Shown here one piece after another: positions 41,900 through 50,683 of a DNA stretch of 64,000 nt. Each line of letters begins with the position of its first letter. Position 1 is the stretch's first letter. The position numbers were made by a program, and so were the translations under genes. The notes below the pieces were generated by a model. It made no database searches and was not told the origin of the DNA. It worked only from the letters and a program-made list of their open reading frames with translations. The stretch comes from CBDESM01 sp965242485 (GTDB lineage: Bacteria; Chloroflexota; Dehalococcoidia; Bin125). Location of the stretch: positions 2,549,402 through 2,613,401 of the forward strand of contig CBDESM010000003.1 in assembly GCA_965242485.1 (NCBI GenBank), in the 5' to 3' direction.

Positions 41900-43150
41900 A
41901 TGACTAGGGAGCTGGACCAGCGGGTGGTGGTGACGGGGATGGGCGCGATCTCGGCGCTGGGGCTGACCGTTGCGGATACTTGGGAGGGGATGGTCGCGGG
42001 GCGCTCGGGCACGCGGGGGATCTCGCTGTTCGATCCGTCGCGGCTGGGGGTGCGCTTCGCGGCGGAAGCGCCCGATTGGGACCCTTCGGCCTGGATCAAC
42101 CGCAAGGAAGCGCGGCGGATGGACCGCTACGCGCAGTTCGCGATCGGCGCGGCCAAGGAAGCGGCGGCGCAGGCGGGATTCGAGGATTTCGACGGCTCCG
42201 AGCGGGTCGGCGTGATGGTCGGCAGCGGGATCGGCGGGATCGGCACGACCGAGGATCAGCTGCGCATCCTGATCGAGCGCGGCCCGGACCGGGTCAGCCC
42301 GTTCGCGGTGCCGATGCTGCTGCCGAACATCGGCTCGGCGCAGGTGAGCATCGCGCTCAAGGCGCGCGGGCCGAACCTGGCGCCGATGTCGGCCTGCGCC
42401 AGCGCCGCCGACGCGATGGGGCTGGCGGCGGAGGCTCTGCGGCGCGGCGACGCCGACGTGATCCTGGCCGGCGGCGCGGAGGCCCCGATCTGCGAGATGT
42501 CCGTCGCCGGCTTCGCTTCGGCGCGGGCGCTTTCGACGCGCAACGACGACCCGGAACACGCTTCGCGCCCGTTCGACGCGACGCGCGACGGCTTCGTGAT
42601 GGGCGAGGGCGCGGGCATCCTCGTGCTCGAGCGGGCCGACCACGCGCAGGCCCGCGGAGCGGAGATCCTGGCCGAGTTCACCGGCTACGCGAACGTTGGC
42701 GACGCGTTCCACATCACGCAGCCGGCCGATGGCGGCGACGGCGGGGCGCGGGCGATGCAGCTCGCGCTGGATCACGCCGGGACGGCGCCGGACGAGGTCG
42801 ACTACATCAACGCGCACGGGACTTCGACGCCGCTCAACGACAAGTTCGAGACGATGGCGATCAAGTCCGTCTTCGGCGAGGCGGCGCGGGAGATTCCGAT
42901 CTCCTCGACCAAATCGATGACCGGCCACCTGCTCGGCGCGGCGGCGGCGGTCGAGGCCGTGGCCGCGATCGGTGCGATCCGCAACGGCGTGATCCCGCCG
43001 ACGATCAACTACGAAACGCCGGACGAGGAGTGCGACCTCGATTACGTGCCGAACGATGCGCGGACGGCGCCGGTCGAGGTGGCGCTGAGCAACTCGATGG
43101 GCTTCGGCGGCCACAACAGCTGCCTGATCTTCAGCCGCTGGAACCCGTAG
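41900..43150 (+). CDS. fabF: Beta-ketoacyl-ACP synthase II
   Basis: FabF elongates acyl-ACP by condensation with malonyl-ACP. The 416-residue product has the catalytic Cys in APMSACASAADA, the first His in YINAHGTSTPLND, and the Lys/His pair in SSTKSMTGHLLGAA. VVVTGMGAISALG opens the protein and LSNSMGFGGHNSCLIF closes it. Length and motifs are normal. No other fatty-acid synthesis gene is adjacent, so it may serve a side pathway or simply be dispersed. recJ follows after eight bases. Confidence 0.94.
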   Translation: MTRELDQRVVVTGMGAISALGLTVADTWEGMVAGRSGTRGISLFDPSRLGVRFAAEAPDWDPSAWINRKEARRMDRYAQFAIGAAKEAAAQAGFEDFDGSERVGVMVGSGIGGIGTTEDQLRILIERGPDRVSPFAVPMLLPNIGSAQVSIALKARGPNLAPMSACASAADAMGLAAEALRRGDADVILAGGAEAPICEMSVAGFASARALSTRNDDPEHASRPFDATRDGFVMGEGAGILVLERADHAQARGAEILAEFTGYANVGDAFHITQPADGGDGGARAMQLALDHAGTAPDEVDYINAHGTSTPLNDKFETMAIKSVFGEAAREIPISSTKSMTGHLLGAAAAVEAVAAIGAIRNGVIPPTINYETPDEECDLDYVPNDARTAPVEVALSNSMGFGGHNSCLIFSRWNP

Positions 43151-43157
43151 CCGCGCG

Positions 43158-44900
43158 ATGCCGCGGCAAGCCGGCAACGGCATCAGCGGATTCGCTTGGC
43201 AAGTCGCGCTGCCCGAAGAGGCCCCGCCGATTCCCGGCTTGGACGCGCCGTCGTTCATCGGCCGCCTGCTGCGGATGCGGGGAATCGACTCACCCGAGGC
43301 GGCAGCCGCGTTCCTCGCGCCCGAGCGCGCGGCGCCGGCAGACCCGGACGGCCTGCCAGGATTTTCCGACGCGGTGGCGCGCGCGGCCGTCGCGGTCGAG
43401 GGTGGCGAGCCGATCGCCGTCTACGGCGACTACGACGTCGACGGGGTCACCTCCACCGCGATCTTGGTCGAGGCGCTGCGCGAGGGCGGGGCGGACTGCC
43501 GCTGGTTCGTGCCGCATCGCGAGCAGGACGGCTACGGGGTACACACCGGGGCGCTCGAACGGCTGGGCGACGAGGGCGCGCGGCTGATCATCACAGCCGA
43601 CTGCGGCATCACGGCGCGGACTCCAATCGCCGCCGCCCGTGCGCGCGGCATCGACCTCGTCGTGCTCGACCATCACCAGCCCGAGGGCGAGCTGCCCGAT
43701 GCGATCATCGCCGCGCCCACACTGGCGGCGCCGAATCACCCGCTGGGCGAGGTCTCGGCAGGGGGACTCGCTTGGCATTTCGCGCACGCGCTCTGCGCGC
43801 GACTGGGCAAGGCGGCACCGGCCCGGCGCTGGCTCGAACTGGCGGCGCTCAGCACGGTCGCCGACGTGGTGCCGCTGCGCGGTGAGAACCGCCGCATCGT
43901 CGGCCAAGGGCTGCGCGAGCTGGCGCGTACCCAGCGGCCGGGCCTGCGCGCGCTGCTCGCAGCGGCGGGGGCGCGCAACGGCGCGATCGATGCCGAGACC
44001 ATCGGCTTCCAGATCGCGCCCCGGCTCAACGCGGCCGGACGGCTGGCGGATGCATCGCTGGCGGTGGAAACGCTGCTCGAACGGGATCCGCGCCGCGCGG
44101 AAGAACTTGCGGCGAAGCTGGAGCGGCTCAATATCGAGCGGCGCAGGCTTTCGGATGCCGCTTGGAAGCGGGCGCAGGCCCAAGTCGAACGCACCCACGG
44201 TGAGCACGGCGACGTCCCCGCGCTGGTCTCAGCGGGCGACGCGGAGACGCCGCCCGGCATCGTTGGGATCGTCGCCGGCCGGCTCGTCGACCGCTACCAG
44301 CGGCCGGCGTTCGCCTATTCCGTGCACGACGAACTTGCGCGGGCGAGCGCCCGTTCCCACGCCGGCTTCGATTTCGCGGCTGCGCTCGCGGATTGCAGCG
44401 ATCTGTTGGTGAAGCATGGCGGCCACGAAATGGCGGCCGGCTTCACGGTCGAGACCGCCAATCTCGCCCCGCTCTGCGAACGGCTCAACGCGCTCGCGGA
44501 AGCAGCGATCTTCGACCGCGAGGGTGCGGGCGATGGCGAACCGCTGCTGGAGATCGATGCGCAAGTGCCGCTTGAGCAGGTGACCGAAGAGACGGCGGAT
44601 TGGATCGCAAGGCTCGCCCCGTTCGGAGCGGGCAACCCGGCTCCCGTCTTCCTCAGCCTCAACGTGTCCGCCTCCGAGGTCCGACGCTTCGGGCGCAACG
44701 GCAAGCCGCATCTCGGCCTCCGCCTCGACCGTCGCTGGGACGCCGTCGGCTGGCGCATGGGGGACCGCGAAGCGGAGCTCGCATCGCGCATCGATGCGGT
44801 CTGGAGCTTCCGCCGCGGCCAATCCGGAGCGCCGGAGCTGGAACTGCAGGACTTCCGCCCGGCACAGCAGGCCGGGGCGTCAGTCGCGGTGGATGCCTGA
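43158..44900 (+). CDS. recJ: Single-stranded-DNA-specific exonuclease RecJ
   Basis: RecJ is a 5'-3' ssDNA exonuclease in mismatch and recombinational repair. The 580-residue product has the DHH-family motifs in order: VYGDYDVDGVTSTAILVEAL, IITADCGI, VVLDHHQPEG and ALSTVADVVPL. The DHHA1 domain shows ARSHAGFDFAAAL and LLVKHGGHEMAAGFTVE. The C-terminal OB domain has PFGAGNPAPVFL. Length is typical. Its last 21 bases overlap the convergent gene at 44880. Confidence 0.95.
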   Translation: MPRQAGNGISGFAWQVALPEEAPPIPGLDAPSFIGRLLRMRGIDSPEAAAAFLAPERAAPADPDGLPGFSDAVARAAVAVEGGEPIAVYGDYDVDGVTSTAILVEALREGGADCRWFVPHREQDGYGVHTGALERLGDEGARLIITADCGITARTPIAAARARGIDLVVLDHHQPEGELPDAIIAAPTLAAPNHPLGEVSAGGLAWHFAHALCARLGKAAPARRWLELAALSTVADVVPLRGENRRIVGQGLRELARTQRPGLRALLAAAGARNGAIDAETIGFQIAPRLNAAGRLADASLAVETLLERDPRRAEELAAKLERLNIERRRLSDAAWKRAQAQVERTHGEHGDVPALVSAGDAETPPGIVGIVAGRLVDRYQRPAFAYSVHDELARASARSHAGFDFAAALADCSDLLVKHGGHEMAAGFTVETANLAPLCERLNALAEAAIFDREGAGDGEPLLEIDAQVPLEQVTEETADWIARLAPFGAGNPAPVFLSLNVSASEVRRFGRNGKPHLGLRLDRRWDAVGWRMGDREAELASRIDAVWSFRRGQSGAPELELQDFRPAQQAGASVAVDA

Positions 44901-45410
44901 GTCGAAGTCGGCGGCGGCCTGCGGGTTGAGGCTGCGGATGCGCGCTTCGAGCACGGCGACGTTTTCCAGCACGGCGCGGTACTTGGCCGCCTTTTCCTTG
45001 CTGTCGTCGTCGTGGCCGTGCTTGCAGTCATCGTTGTCGCAGGGGGTTTCCTCTTCGAGCCGGTGCTCGGCGAAGCGGCGGATGTTGCCGGCCGCCTCGA
45101 GGCCGCGGAAAGCCGTGTGCTGGTCGCGCGCGGTTTCCTCAGCCTCGCCGATGGCGAACTGGCGCAGGCACCAGAGGTCGAAGCCCATCATCTGGCGCCA
45201 CTCTTCGAGCAGGAACCGCTCGCGGCGCTCGACCTCGTAGGCGGCGCGCAGCTCGGCATCGCTCGGCGAAAGCCCGTTCGCGGGGGCGGGCTCGGGCAGG
45301 TCGGCTCCTTCGAGGATGTCGCCGACCTGCTGCTTCCAACCGGCCGATTCCCCCTCCTCGGCGCGGTCGTCGGCGCTGCTGGCGTAGTCGTCGTTGCTGC
45401 GGGCGGTCAT
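44880..45410 (-). CDS. Acidic helical protein, paralogue of the 62098 gene
   Basis: This 176-residue protein contains AGWKQQVGDILEGADLPEPA, then ELRAAYEVERRERFLLEEW and ends near EARIRSLNPQAAADFDSG. The gene at 62098-62635 encodes AWQRQVAEVLRDADLPPP, YRELLAMYEVE and ALIRRLNPAAAREFDAE, so the two are paralogous. A Cys/His/Asp-rich patch (PCDNDDCKHGHDDD) near residue 125 is unique to this copy and might bind metal. Function is unknown. It overlaps the recJ 3' end. Confidence 0.72.
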   Translation of the reverse strand: MTARSNDDYASSADDRAEEGESAGWKQQVGDILEGADLPEPAPANGLSPSDAELRAAYEVERRERFLLEEWRQMMGFDLWCLRQFAIGEAEETARDQHTAFRGLEAAGNIRRFAEHRLEEETPCDNDDCKHGHDDDSKEKAAKYRAVLENVAVLEARIRSLNPQAAADFDSGIHRD

Positions 45411-45497
45411 CAGGTGCTCCCACTAGTCCGCTGCGCGGCCCGCGCGTATCAGGTGCCGGGCACCCCGCGGCCGCTGCGTATAAGAGTACGCCTGCTG

Positions 45498-45620
45498 ATG
45501 CAACTTTGCGCTGCCGACCCGTCGCGGTCCCGTCCTTGCAGCGAAATGGCCCCTGAATCGCATGCTTTGCAGGCGTTGCTCGCGGATTCGGGCTGCGCGC
45601 AGTGCCGGTATGACGGCTAA
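45498..45620 (+). CDS. 40-residue ORF ending in a CxxC motif
   Basis: ATG at 45498 to TAA at 45618-45620 encodes a short protein ending in ALLADSGCAQCRYDG. A TATAAG sequence 18 bases upstream could be a -10. It overlaps the convergent EF-G2 stop by four bases. The rest of the 206-base gap (45411-45616) shows only promoter-like AT patches. This could be a chance frame. Confidence 0.28.
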   Translation: MQLCAADPSRSRPCSEMAPESHALQALLADSGCAQCRYDG

Positions 45621-47656
45621 GTAGCGGTCGCGGCTTGCTTGCGGACTTGGTCGGCTACGTGGTCGGGGACGGGGTCGTAGCGGACGAATTCGGCACTGAA
45701 GGTGCCGCGGCCGCCGGTGACGGAGCGGAGGTCGGTCGCGTAGCGCAGGAATTCGGCCATCGGGCCTTCGGCGAGGACGACCGAGTGGTTGGGCGGCTCC
45801 TCGGCCGGCTCCATGCCGAGCACGCGGGCGCGACGCGAGTTGAGGTCGCTGATGATGTCGCCCGTGGCCGATTCCGGCACGGTGATGCGGAAGGATTGGA
45901 TCGGCTCCAGCAGGATCGGGCGCGCGCCCTGCGTGGCTTCCTTGAGCGCCTGCGAGGCGGCCAGCTTGAACGCCATCTCGGAGGAGTCGACGTCGTGGTG
46001 CTTGCCGTCGAACAGGACCACGCGCAGGTCGGTCAGCTGGTACTGGCCGAGCGCGCCGGCGGGCAGCGATTCGGCGACGCCTTTTTCGACCGCGGGGATG
46101 TAGTTGCGGGGCACCGCGCCGCCGACGATCTCATCGGCGAATTCGTAGCCGGAACCGCGCTCGCGCGGCTCGACCCGCAGCGCGACGCGGGCGTACTGCC
46201 CGTGCCCGCCGGTCTGCTTCTTGTGCAGGTATTCGGCCTGGCCGGTCGCGGTGACCGTTTCGCGGTAGGGGACGCGGCGGTCCTTGATGTCGACTTCGAC
46301 CTTGAATTTGCGCTGGAGGCGGTCGGCGGCGAGCTGCACGTGGCTTTCGCCCAGGCCGCTGATGATCGTCTCGCCGCTGTCGCGGTCGCGCTCGATCCGC
46401 AGCGTCGGGTCGCCTTCGACCAGCCGCGCGAGCGAGGGGCCGAGCTTGTCGACGTCGGCCTTGGCGTGCGGCTCGACGGCGGCGGAGAAGATCGGCGCGG
46501 GCATGTCTGGCGCGGGCACCTCGACGTCGGAGCCCTGCGCGCGCAGGGTCTGGAAGGTCGTGGTGCCGCCGAGCTTGGTCACGACGCCGATCTCGCCGGC
46601 GGCCAGTTCCGCGGCCGATTCGAGGTCCTTGCCGGCCGCGTGGGAGAGGTTGGCGAGGCGCTCGTCCTCGCCGGTCTGCGCGTTTTCGAGGTGCGCGTCG
46701 GCCGCGATCGTGCCGCTGATCACGCGGAAGTAGGAGAGCTTGCCGACGAATTCGTCAGCCATGGTCTTGAAGACGAAGGCCGCCGCGGGGCCGTCGGCGG
46801 CCGGCCCGGCCCCGTCGGCCGCGGGCGCTTCGGCCGGGCTGGGGAGCAGGTTCACGATCGCCCGCAGCAGCGCGTGCGTGCCGATGTTGGGCGCCGAGGC
46901 CAGGGGCAGGATCGGGGCCAGCGCGCCGCTCAGGATCGCCGGCTTGAGCCCGGCCTGCAATTCGTCGCCGCCCAGCTCCTCGTCCTCCAAGTAGCGCATC
47001 ATCAGCTCTTCGTCGGCCTCGACCACCCGCTCGATCAGCCCGTCGCGCGAGGCTTCGGCGGCGGCCGCGGCATCCGCCGGCGCTTCGCCCTTCTCCGAGC
47101 CGTCGCCGTTCCAGCATTCGCCGGTGAGCACGTCGATCAGGCCGTTGAAGTCCTTCTCCGCGCCGATGGGGACGCAGAGCGGCTGGCACTCCGCGCCCAG
47201 CCCGGCCTGCACCTGGGCCACCGCCTCGTCCCATTTGGCGTTCTCGCGGTCCAGTCGCGTCACCGCGATCAGCCGCGGGATGCCGCGCTTGCCGGCCATG
47301 CGCCAGGCCGACTCGGTGCCCACCTGCACGCCCGAGGAAGCGTCGACGACGAGGATCGCGGCGTCGGCGACGGAGGTCGCGGCGACGGCTTCGCCGATGA
47401 AATCGGCGTAGCCGGGCGCGTCGAGCAGGTTGATCCGCACCTCGCCGCGGGTCAGCGAAACGAGCGAGGTGTTGACCGAGAGCCCGCGGTGGTGCTCCTC
47501 GGGGTCGAAGTCGGAGACCGTGTTGCCGTCCTCGACCCGGCCGATGCGGTTGATCCGTCCCGTCGCGAACGCGAGCGCCTCGACCAGCGTCGTCTTCCCG
47601 GCCCCCTGGTGCCCGAGGACGACGACGTTGCGGATCTGCTCTGCGGCATTCGCCAT
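45617..47656 (-). CDS. EF-G2-type translational GTPase
   Basis: This 679-residue protein is a full-length EF-G-like factor of the divergent EF-G2 group. G1 is GHQGAGKTTLVEAL. G2 is HRGLSVNTS. G3 is LLDAPGYADFIGE, where canonical EF-G has DTPGHVDF. G4 is TRLDREN instead of NKxD. Domains III-V are complete (SGLGESHVQLAADRL, HKKQTGGHGQYARV, LLEPIQSFRITVP). The loss of the catalytic His in G3 is known in EF-G2 proteins and suggests a role other than routine translocation. The ATG at 47656 has GGAG nine bases upstream, decisive against a GTG four codons earlier. Confidence 0.92.
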   Translation of the reverse strand: MANAAEQIRNVVVLGHQGAGKTTLVEALAFATGRINRIGRVEDGNTVSDFDPEEHHRGLSVNTSLVSLTRGEVRINLLDAPGYADFIGEAVAATSVADAAILVVDASSGVQVGTESAWRMAGKRGIPRLIAVTRLDRENAKWDEAVAQVQAGLGAECQPLCVPIGAEKDFNGLIDVLTGECWNGDGSEKGEAPADAAAAAEASRDGLIERVVEADEELMMRYLEDEELGGDELQAGLKPAILSGALAPILPLASAPNIGTHALLRAIVNLLPSPAEAPAADGAGPAADGPAAAFVFKTMADEFVGKLSYFRVISGTIAADAHLENAQTGEDERLANLSHAAGKDLESAAELAAGEIGVVTKLGGTTTFQTLRAQGSDVEVPAPDMPAPIFSAAVEPHAKADVDKLGPSLARLVEGDPTLRIERDRDSGETIISGLGESHVQLAADRLQRKFKVEVDIKDRRVPYRETVTATGQAEYLHKKQTGGHGQYARVALRVEPRERGSGYEFADEIVGGAVPRNYIPAVEKGVAESLPAGALGQYQLTDLRVVLFDGKHHDVDSSEMAFKLAASQALKEATQGARPILLEPIQSFRITVPESATGDIISDLNSRRARVLGMEPAEEPPNHSVVLAEGPMAEFLRYATDLRSVTGGRGTFSAEFVRYDPVPDHVADQVRKQAATAT

Positions 47657-47769
47657 GACGGTCTCCACTGCGCTCGGCGCGCCGCCGCGCCGCCGAAACG
47701 GCCCCGCGGCGACGGGGATCGGGAATTGAGCGGAGTGTAACGCGGGCTACAGATCGCCCGCCGCGGCGC

Positions 47770-47799
47770 TTGCCTTTCCCGGGCGGATCACTGTACGTT
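47770..47799 (+). promoter_or_regulatory. Possible promoter: TTGCCT, 18 bases, TACGTT
   Basis: TTGCCT at 47770-47775 and TACGTT at 47794-47799 are 18 bases apart and precede the 67-residue gene by about 97 bases. Confidence 0.35.
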
Positions 47800-47895
47800 T
47801 GTTCTGCAACCAGCGCAGCGGATTGCGCGCCATCTCCTTCACGGAGCGAGCGCCGAACGGCACGACCGTCGGCGCTGAGCCCGGAGGAGATGCAG

Positions 47896-48099
47896 ATGAC
47901 CGACCGAGAACCCGCGGCCGCGCAGGCCGAAGCGCCCGCCGAGCAGGCGACGGCAGCGCCGCCCGATCCCGTGCGCGAGGCGCTGCTCGCCGATCCCGAA
48001 CTGCCCGCGGAAGCCCGCGAACGGCTCGCCGCCATCGAGGGCGGGGCCGAGTTCGCCCGCGCCTGGCGCGATTCCGTCGTCGAGCAGGCCGCCGCCTGA
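47896..48099 (+). CDS. Small acidic Ala/Pro-rich protein
   Basis: This 67-residue protein begins MTDREPAAAQAEAPAE and ends AEFARAWRDSVVEQAAA. GGAGGAG at 47883-47889 is seven bases from the ATG at 47896 but abuts the in-frame ATG at 47890, so 47896 is the better start. The N-terminal half is disordered-like and the C-terminal half helical. No family is recognised. A strong hairpin follows. Confidence 0.55.
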   Translation: MTDREPAAAQAEAPAEQATAAPPDPVREALLADPELPAEARERLAAIEGGAEFARAWRDSVVEQAAA

Positions 48100-48122
48100 T
48101 CCCCGCCGGGCGGCGATCTCCC

Positions 48123-48163
48123 GGCAGCGCCCCGCGTCTCCCTCACGGGCGCGGGGCGCTGCC
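48123..48163. terminator. Bidirectional hairpin terminator, 14-base perfect stem
   Basis: GGCAGCGCCCCGCG (48123-48136) pairs perfectly with CGCGGGGCGCTGCC (48150-48163) around a 13-base loop. It sits between two convergent genes. The flank ATTTCG gives only a short T tract. Confidence 0.75.
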
Positions 48164-48189
48164 GATTTCGCGCCCCGCCGCGATCGCGG

Positions 48190-48981
48190 TTAGCCGCCCC
48201 GCTGCATCAGGAAGCGCACCCGCACGCTCGCCTGCACCGTCGTCGGCCCCGCAATCGTCGTGGCCGTCAGCCCGCTGGCCGGGAGCGAATCGTCCCCCGT
48301 CATCGCCATCGCGTCGGCTGCCTCTTCTTCTTCTTCCTCCGAGGCGGCCTCGAAGGTCCGCGCGGTGAGCGAGCCGATCTGCACTTGGACCGCCATCGGC
48401 GTGCCCAGCCCGAACATGTCCGCGATCAGGCCCGCCGTCCGCTGCGCGTCCTCGACGGCCTCGGCCAGCAGCTGCCGCTCGACCGCCGCCTGCTCGCTCG
48501 AGGTGAACGAAATCCCGCCGATCTGCACCTGATCGCCGCCGCCCTCGACCAGCGCGCCCAGCAGCGCCCCCGCCGAATCCGTTCCCGCCGCCGTCAAGGT
48601 CAGCGAGTTCACGTAGCGGAACCCGACCGGCACCGATTCGCCCTCGATCCAGCGCGTCTCCTGCCGCAGCGTCACGGTCCGCGTCACGATCCGCGCCTCC
48701 GCGTCCGCCTCCGCCACCCGATTGCGCACGTCGACCAGCACCTCGACACCGGTCGCCAGCGCCCCCGTCGCCGACTCTTCGTCCAGCACGCTGACGCTGA
48801 ACGTGATCCGCGTCGTGTCCGGAGCCAGTTCGCGCGAAGCGGAGCCCGCGATCCAGATCGACGTCTCGTCGCCGTGATCGTCCGCCTGTCCGCCGGCCGG
48901 CCACAGCGTGGCGGCTGCCAGCACGACCGCGCCGGCCAGCGCCGCCGCGCGCATCTTCGAGAATTTCCTGATCATCGTCAT
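48190..48981 (-). CDS. SIMPL (DUF541) domain exported protein, copy 2
   Basis: This 263-residue protein has a signal peptide (AAALAGAVVLAAATLWPAGG) and a SIMPL/DUF541 domain: IWIAGSASRELAPDTTRITF, then VGFRYVNSLTLTA, GISFTSSEQAAVERQLLAEA and ASVRVRFLM. An acidic EEEEEEAAD insertion lies before the last strand. It starts three bases after the stop of its paralogue. Family members are periplasmic or surface proteins with poorly defined roles. Confidence 0.87.
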   Translation of the reverse strand: MTMIRKFSKMRAAALAGAVVLAAATLWPAGGQADDHGDETSIWIAGSASRELAPDTTRITFSVSVLDEESATGALATGVEVLVDVRNRVAEADAEARIVTRTVTLRQETRWIEGESVPVGFRYVNSLTLTAAGTDSAGALLGALVEGGGDQVQIGGISFTSSEQAAVERQLLAEAVEDAQRTAGLIADMFGLGTPMAVQVQIGSLTARTFEAASEEEEEEAADAMAMTGDDSLPASGLTATTIAGPTTVQASVRVRFLMQRGG

Positions 48982-48984
48982 CGT

Positions 48985-49740
48985 CTACCCCGCCTTCGTC
49001 GCCGGCGCGCGCGTCAGCGTGAACGTGACCGACATCCGCGCCACGACGCGGATCGGCCCCGCCAGCCCGATCGACGCCGAGTCGCCGTCCAGCGCCGGAT
49101 ACGGCCCGACCGGCGGGCCGGCCTGCCCCACGCTGACGGAGGGGATCGAGATCGGCCGCACCGTGTCGAAGCCGAGCACCCGCGCGACCGCCAAGGCCTG
49201 CGCCTGCGCGTCGCGCGCGGCCGCCAGCAGCAGCGCGCGTTCCAGCTCCTCGCCCGTCTCCGCCGTGAACGAAACCCCGTCGATCCCGATCTCGTCGCCG
49301 CCGGCGGTCACGATCGCGTCGATCAGCGCGGCCGCCCGGTCGGTCCCGTCCACGCTCAGCGTCAGCCGCGAGGTCCAGCGGTAGCCGGAGATGGTCGGCG
49401 TCTCGCCCCGGTAGTTCCAGTCCGCGTCCAGCCGCACGCTCGTCGTGGCCAGGTTCTCGTCGGTGACCCCCCGCTCGAGCAGCGCCCCGCGCACCCGCTG
49501 CAGCGCCGCCTCGCCGTCCCGCGCCGCCGTCGCCGCGCTCTCCCGCAGCACGTCCGTCCGCCAGCGGATCTGCGTCCCCTGCGCCTCGATCACCCGCTGC
49601 GCCGAACCCTCGACGCTGATCTGCGGCGCGCCGACCGTCGGCTCCGGCTCCTGCGCCGCCGCCCCCGTCCAAGCCAGCGCCGGCAGCACGGCCAGCGCCG
49701 CGCCCAGCGCGGCCGCCCGCGCCCAGCTCCGTCGAATCAT
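48985..49740 (-). CDS. SIMPL (DUF541) domain exported protein, copy 1
   Basis: This 251-residue protein has a signal peptide (AAALGAALAVLPALAWTGAA) and a SIMPL domain: ISVEGSAQRVIEAQGTQI, GYRWTSRLTLSVDGTDRAAA, GVSFTAETGEELERALLLAA and RVVARMSVTFTL. It is similar in plan to copy 2 but has no acidic insert. The two are one operon, the result of an old duplication. A 107-base divergent region separates it from the hydratase gene. Confidence 0.87.
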   Translation of the reverse strand: MIRRSWARAAALGAALAVLPALAWTGAAAQEPEPTVGAPQISVEGSAQRVIEAQGTQIRWRTDVLRESAATAARDGEAALQRVRGALLERGVTDENLATTSVRLDADWNYRGETPTISGYRWTSRLTLSVDGTDRAAALIDAIVTAGGDEIGIDGVSFTAETGEELERALLLAAARDAQAQALAVARVLGFDTVRPISIPSVSVGQAGPPVGPYPALDGDSASIGLAGPIRVVARMSVTFTLTRAPATKAG

Positions 49741-49803
49741 GTGCCACCTCCCGGCCATCCGCTCCGCTGGAGGATAGCCGCTCGATTCGCCGCGCCGCGC
49801 TGC

Positions 49804-49809
49804 TAGCCT
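49804..49809 (+). promoter_or_regulatory. -10 element TAGCCT for the hydratase gene
   Basis: TAGCCT lies 38 bases before the ATG at 49848. TCGATT at 49782-49787 is a weak -35 candidate with a 16-base spacer, similar to the one at 8281. GCAGAGGAG is the ribosome-binding site. Confidence 0.5.
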
Positions 49810-49847
49810 GCCGTCGCCCGCCGCCGCGCAGCAGAGGAGTCCCGCAG

Positions 49848-50642
49848 ATGACCGACGCACCCGCCTACGAAACGCTCGAATGGACCCGGGACGGCGGCGT
49901 CGTCACGATCCGCTTCAACCGCCCGGAAGCGGCCAACGCGCTCGACATGACGATGGGCAAGGAGCTGCTCGACGCCTCGATCCGCTGCGATGAATCCGAC
50001 GACATCGGCGCGGTCGTGCTGACCGGCTCGGGCCGCATGTTCTGCGCCGGCGCCGACATCAAGGCCTGGCCGCCGGCCGGCGCCGAGCTCGCGTTCGAGG
50101 TCAAGGAACTGACCACCTACCTGCACGCCGCCATCTCTCGCTTCACCCGCATGCGCGCGCCGCTGATCTGCGCCGTCAACGGCGCCGCCGCCGGCGCCGG
50201 CATGAGCCTCTCCCTGATCGGCGACCTCGCCTACGCCGCCGAATCGGCCTGGTTCACCATGGCCTACAGCCGCATCGGCATGACGCCCGACGGCTCCTCG
50301 ACCTACTTCCTGCCCCGCATCGTCGGCCTCCGCCGCGCCCGCGAACTGAGCCTCACCAACCGCCGCCTGACCGCGCAGGAGGCCGCCGCCTGGGGCATCG
50401 TCAACTACGTCGTCCCCGACGCCGACCTGCTGGACGAAGCGGGGAAGATGGCCGCCCAGCTCGCCGCCGGCCCGACCGAGACCATCGGCGCGATGAAGCG
50501 CCTCTACCACGCCGGCTGGACCGACACGCTCGAAAGCCAGATGGAGACCGAAACCCGCGAGATCGCCGCCTCCGCCAAGCGCCCCCAAGCCGCCGAAGGC
50601 ATCGCCGCCTTCCTCGAAAAGCGCGAACCCGATTTTTCATAG
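49848..50642 (+). CDS. Enoyl-CoA hydratase/isomerase family protein
   Basis: This 264-residue crotonase-fold enzyme has the oxyanion-hole motifs FCAGADIKAW and AVNGAAAGAGMSLSLIGDLA. The second catalytic position reads GMTPDGSSTYFLPRIVG, where hydratases have Glu. Asp there, together with the AAGAGMSLSL region, is typical of PaaG-like isomerases. It may therefore be an enoyl-CoA isomerase. The C-terminal RLTAQEAAAWGIVN is normal. CoA-transferase genes lie just downstream on the other strand. Confidence 0.92.
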   Translation: MTDAPAYETLEWTRDGGVVTIRFNRPEAANALDMTMGKELLDASIRCDESDDIGAVVLTGSGRMFCAGADIKAWPPAGAELAFEVKELTTYLHAAISRFTRMRAPLICAVNGAAAGAGMSLSLIGDLAYAAESAWFTMAYSRIGMTPDGSSTYFLPRIVGLRRARELSLTNRRLTAQEAAAWGIVNYVVPDADLLDEAGKMAAQLAAGPTETIGAMKRLYHAGWTDTLESQMETETREIAASAKRPQAAEGIAAFLEKREPDFS

Positions 50643-50683
50643 CAGCCGCTTGCCATCGCGACGATTAGTTGCGGGAGCACTCG

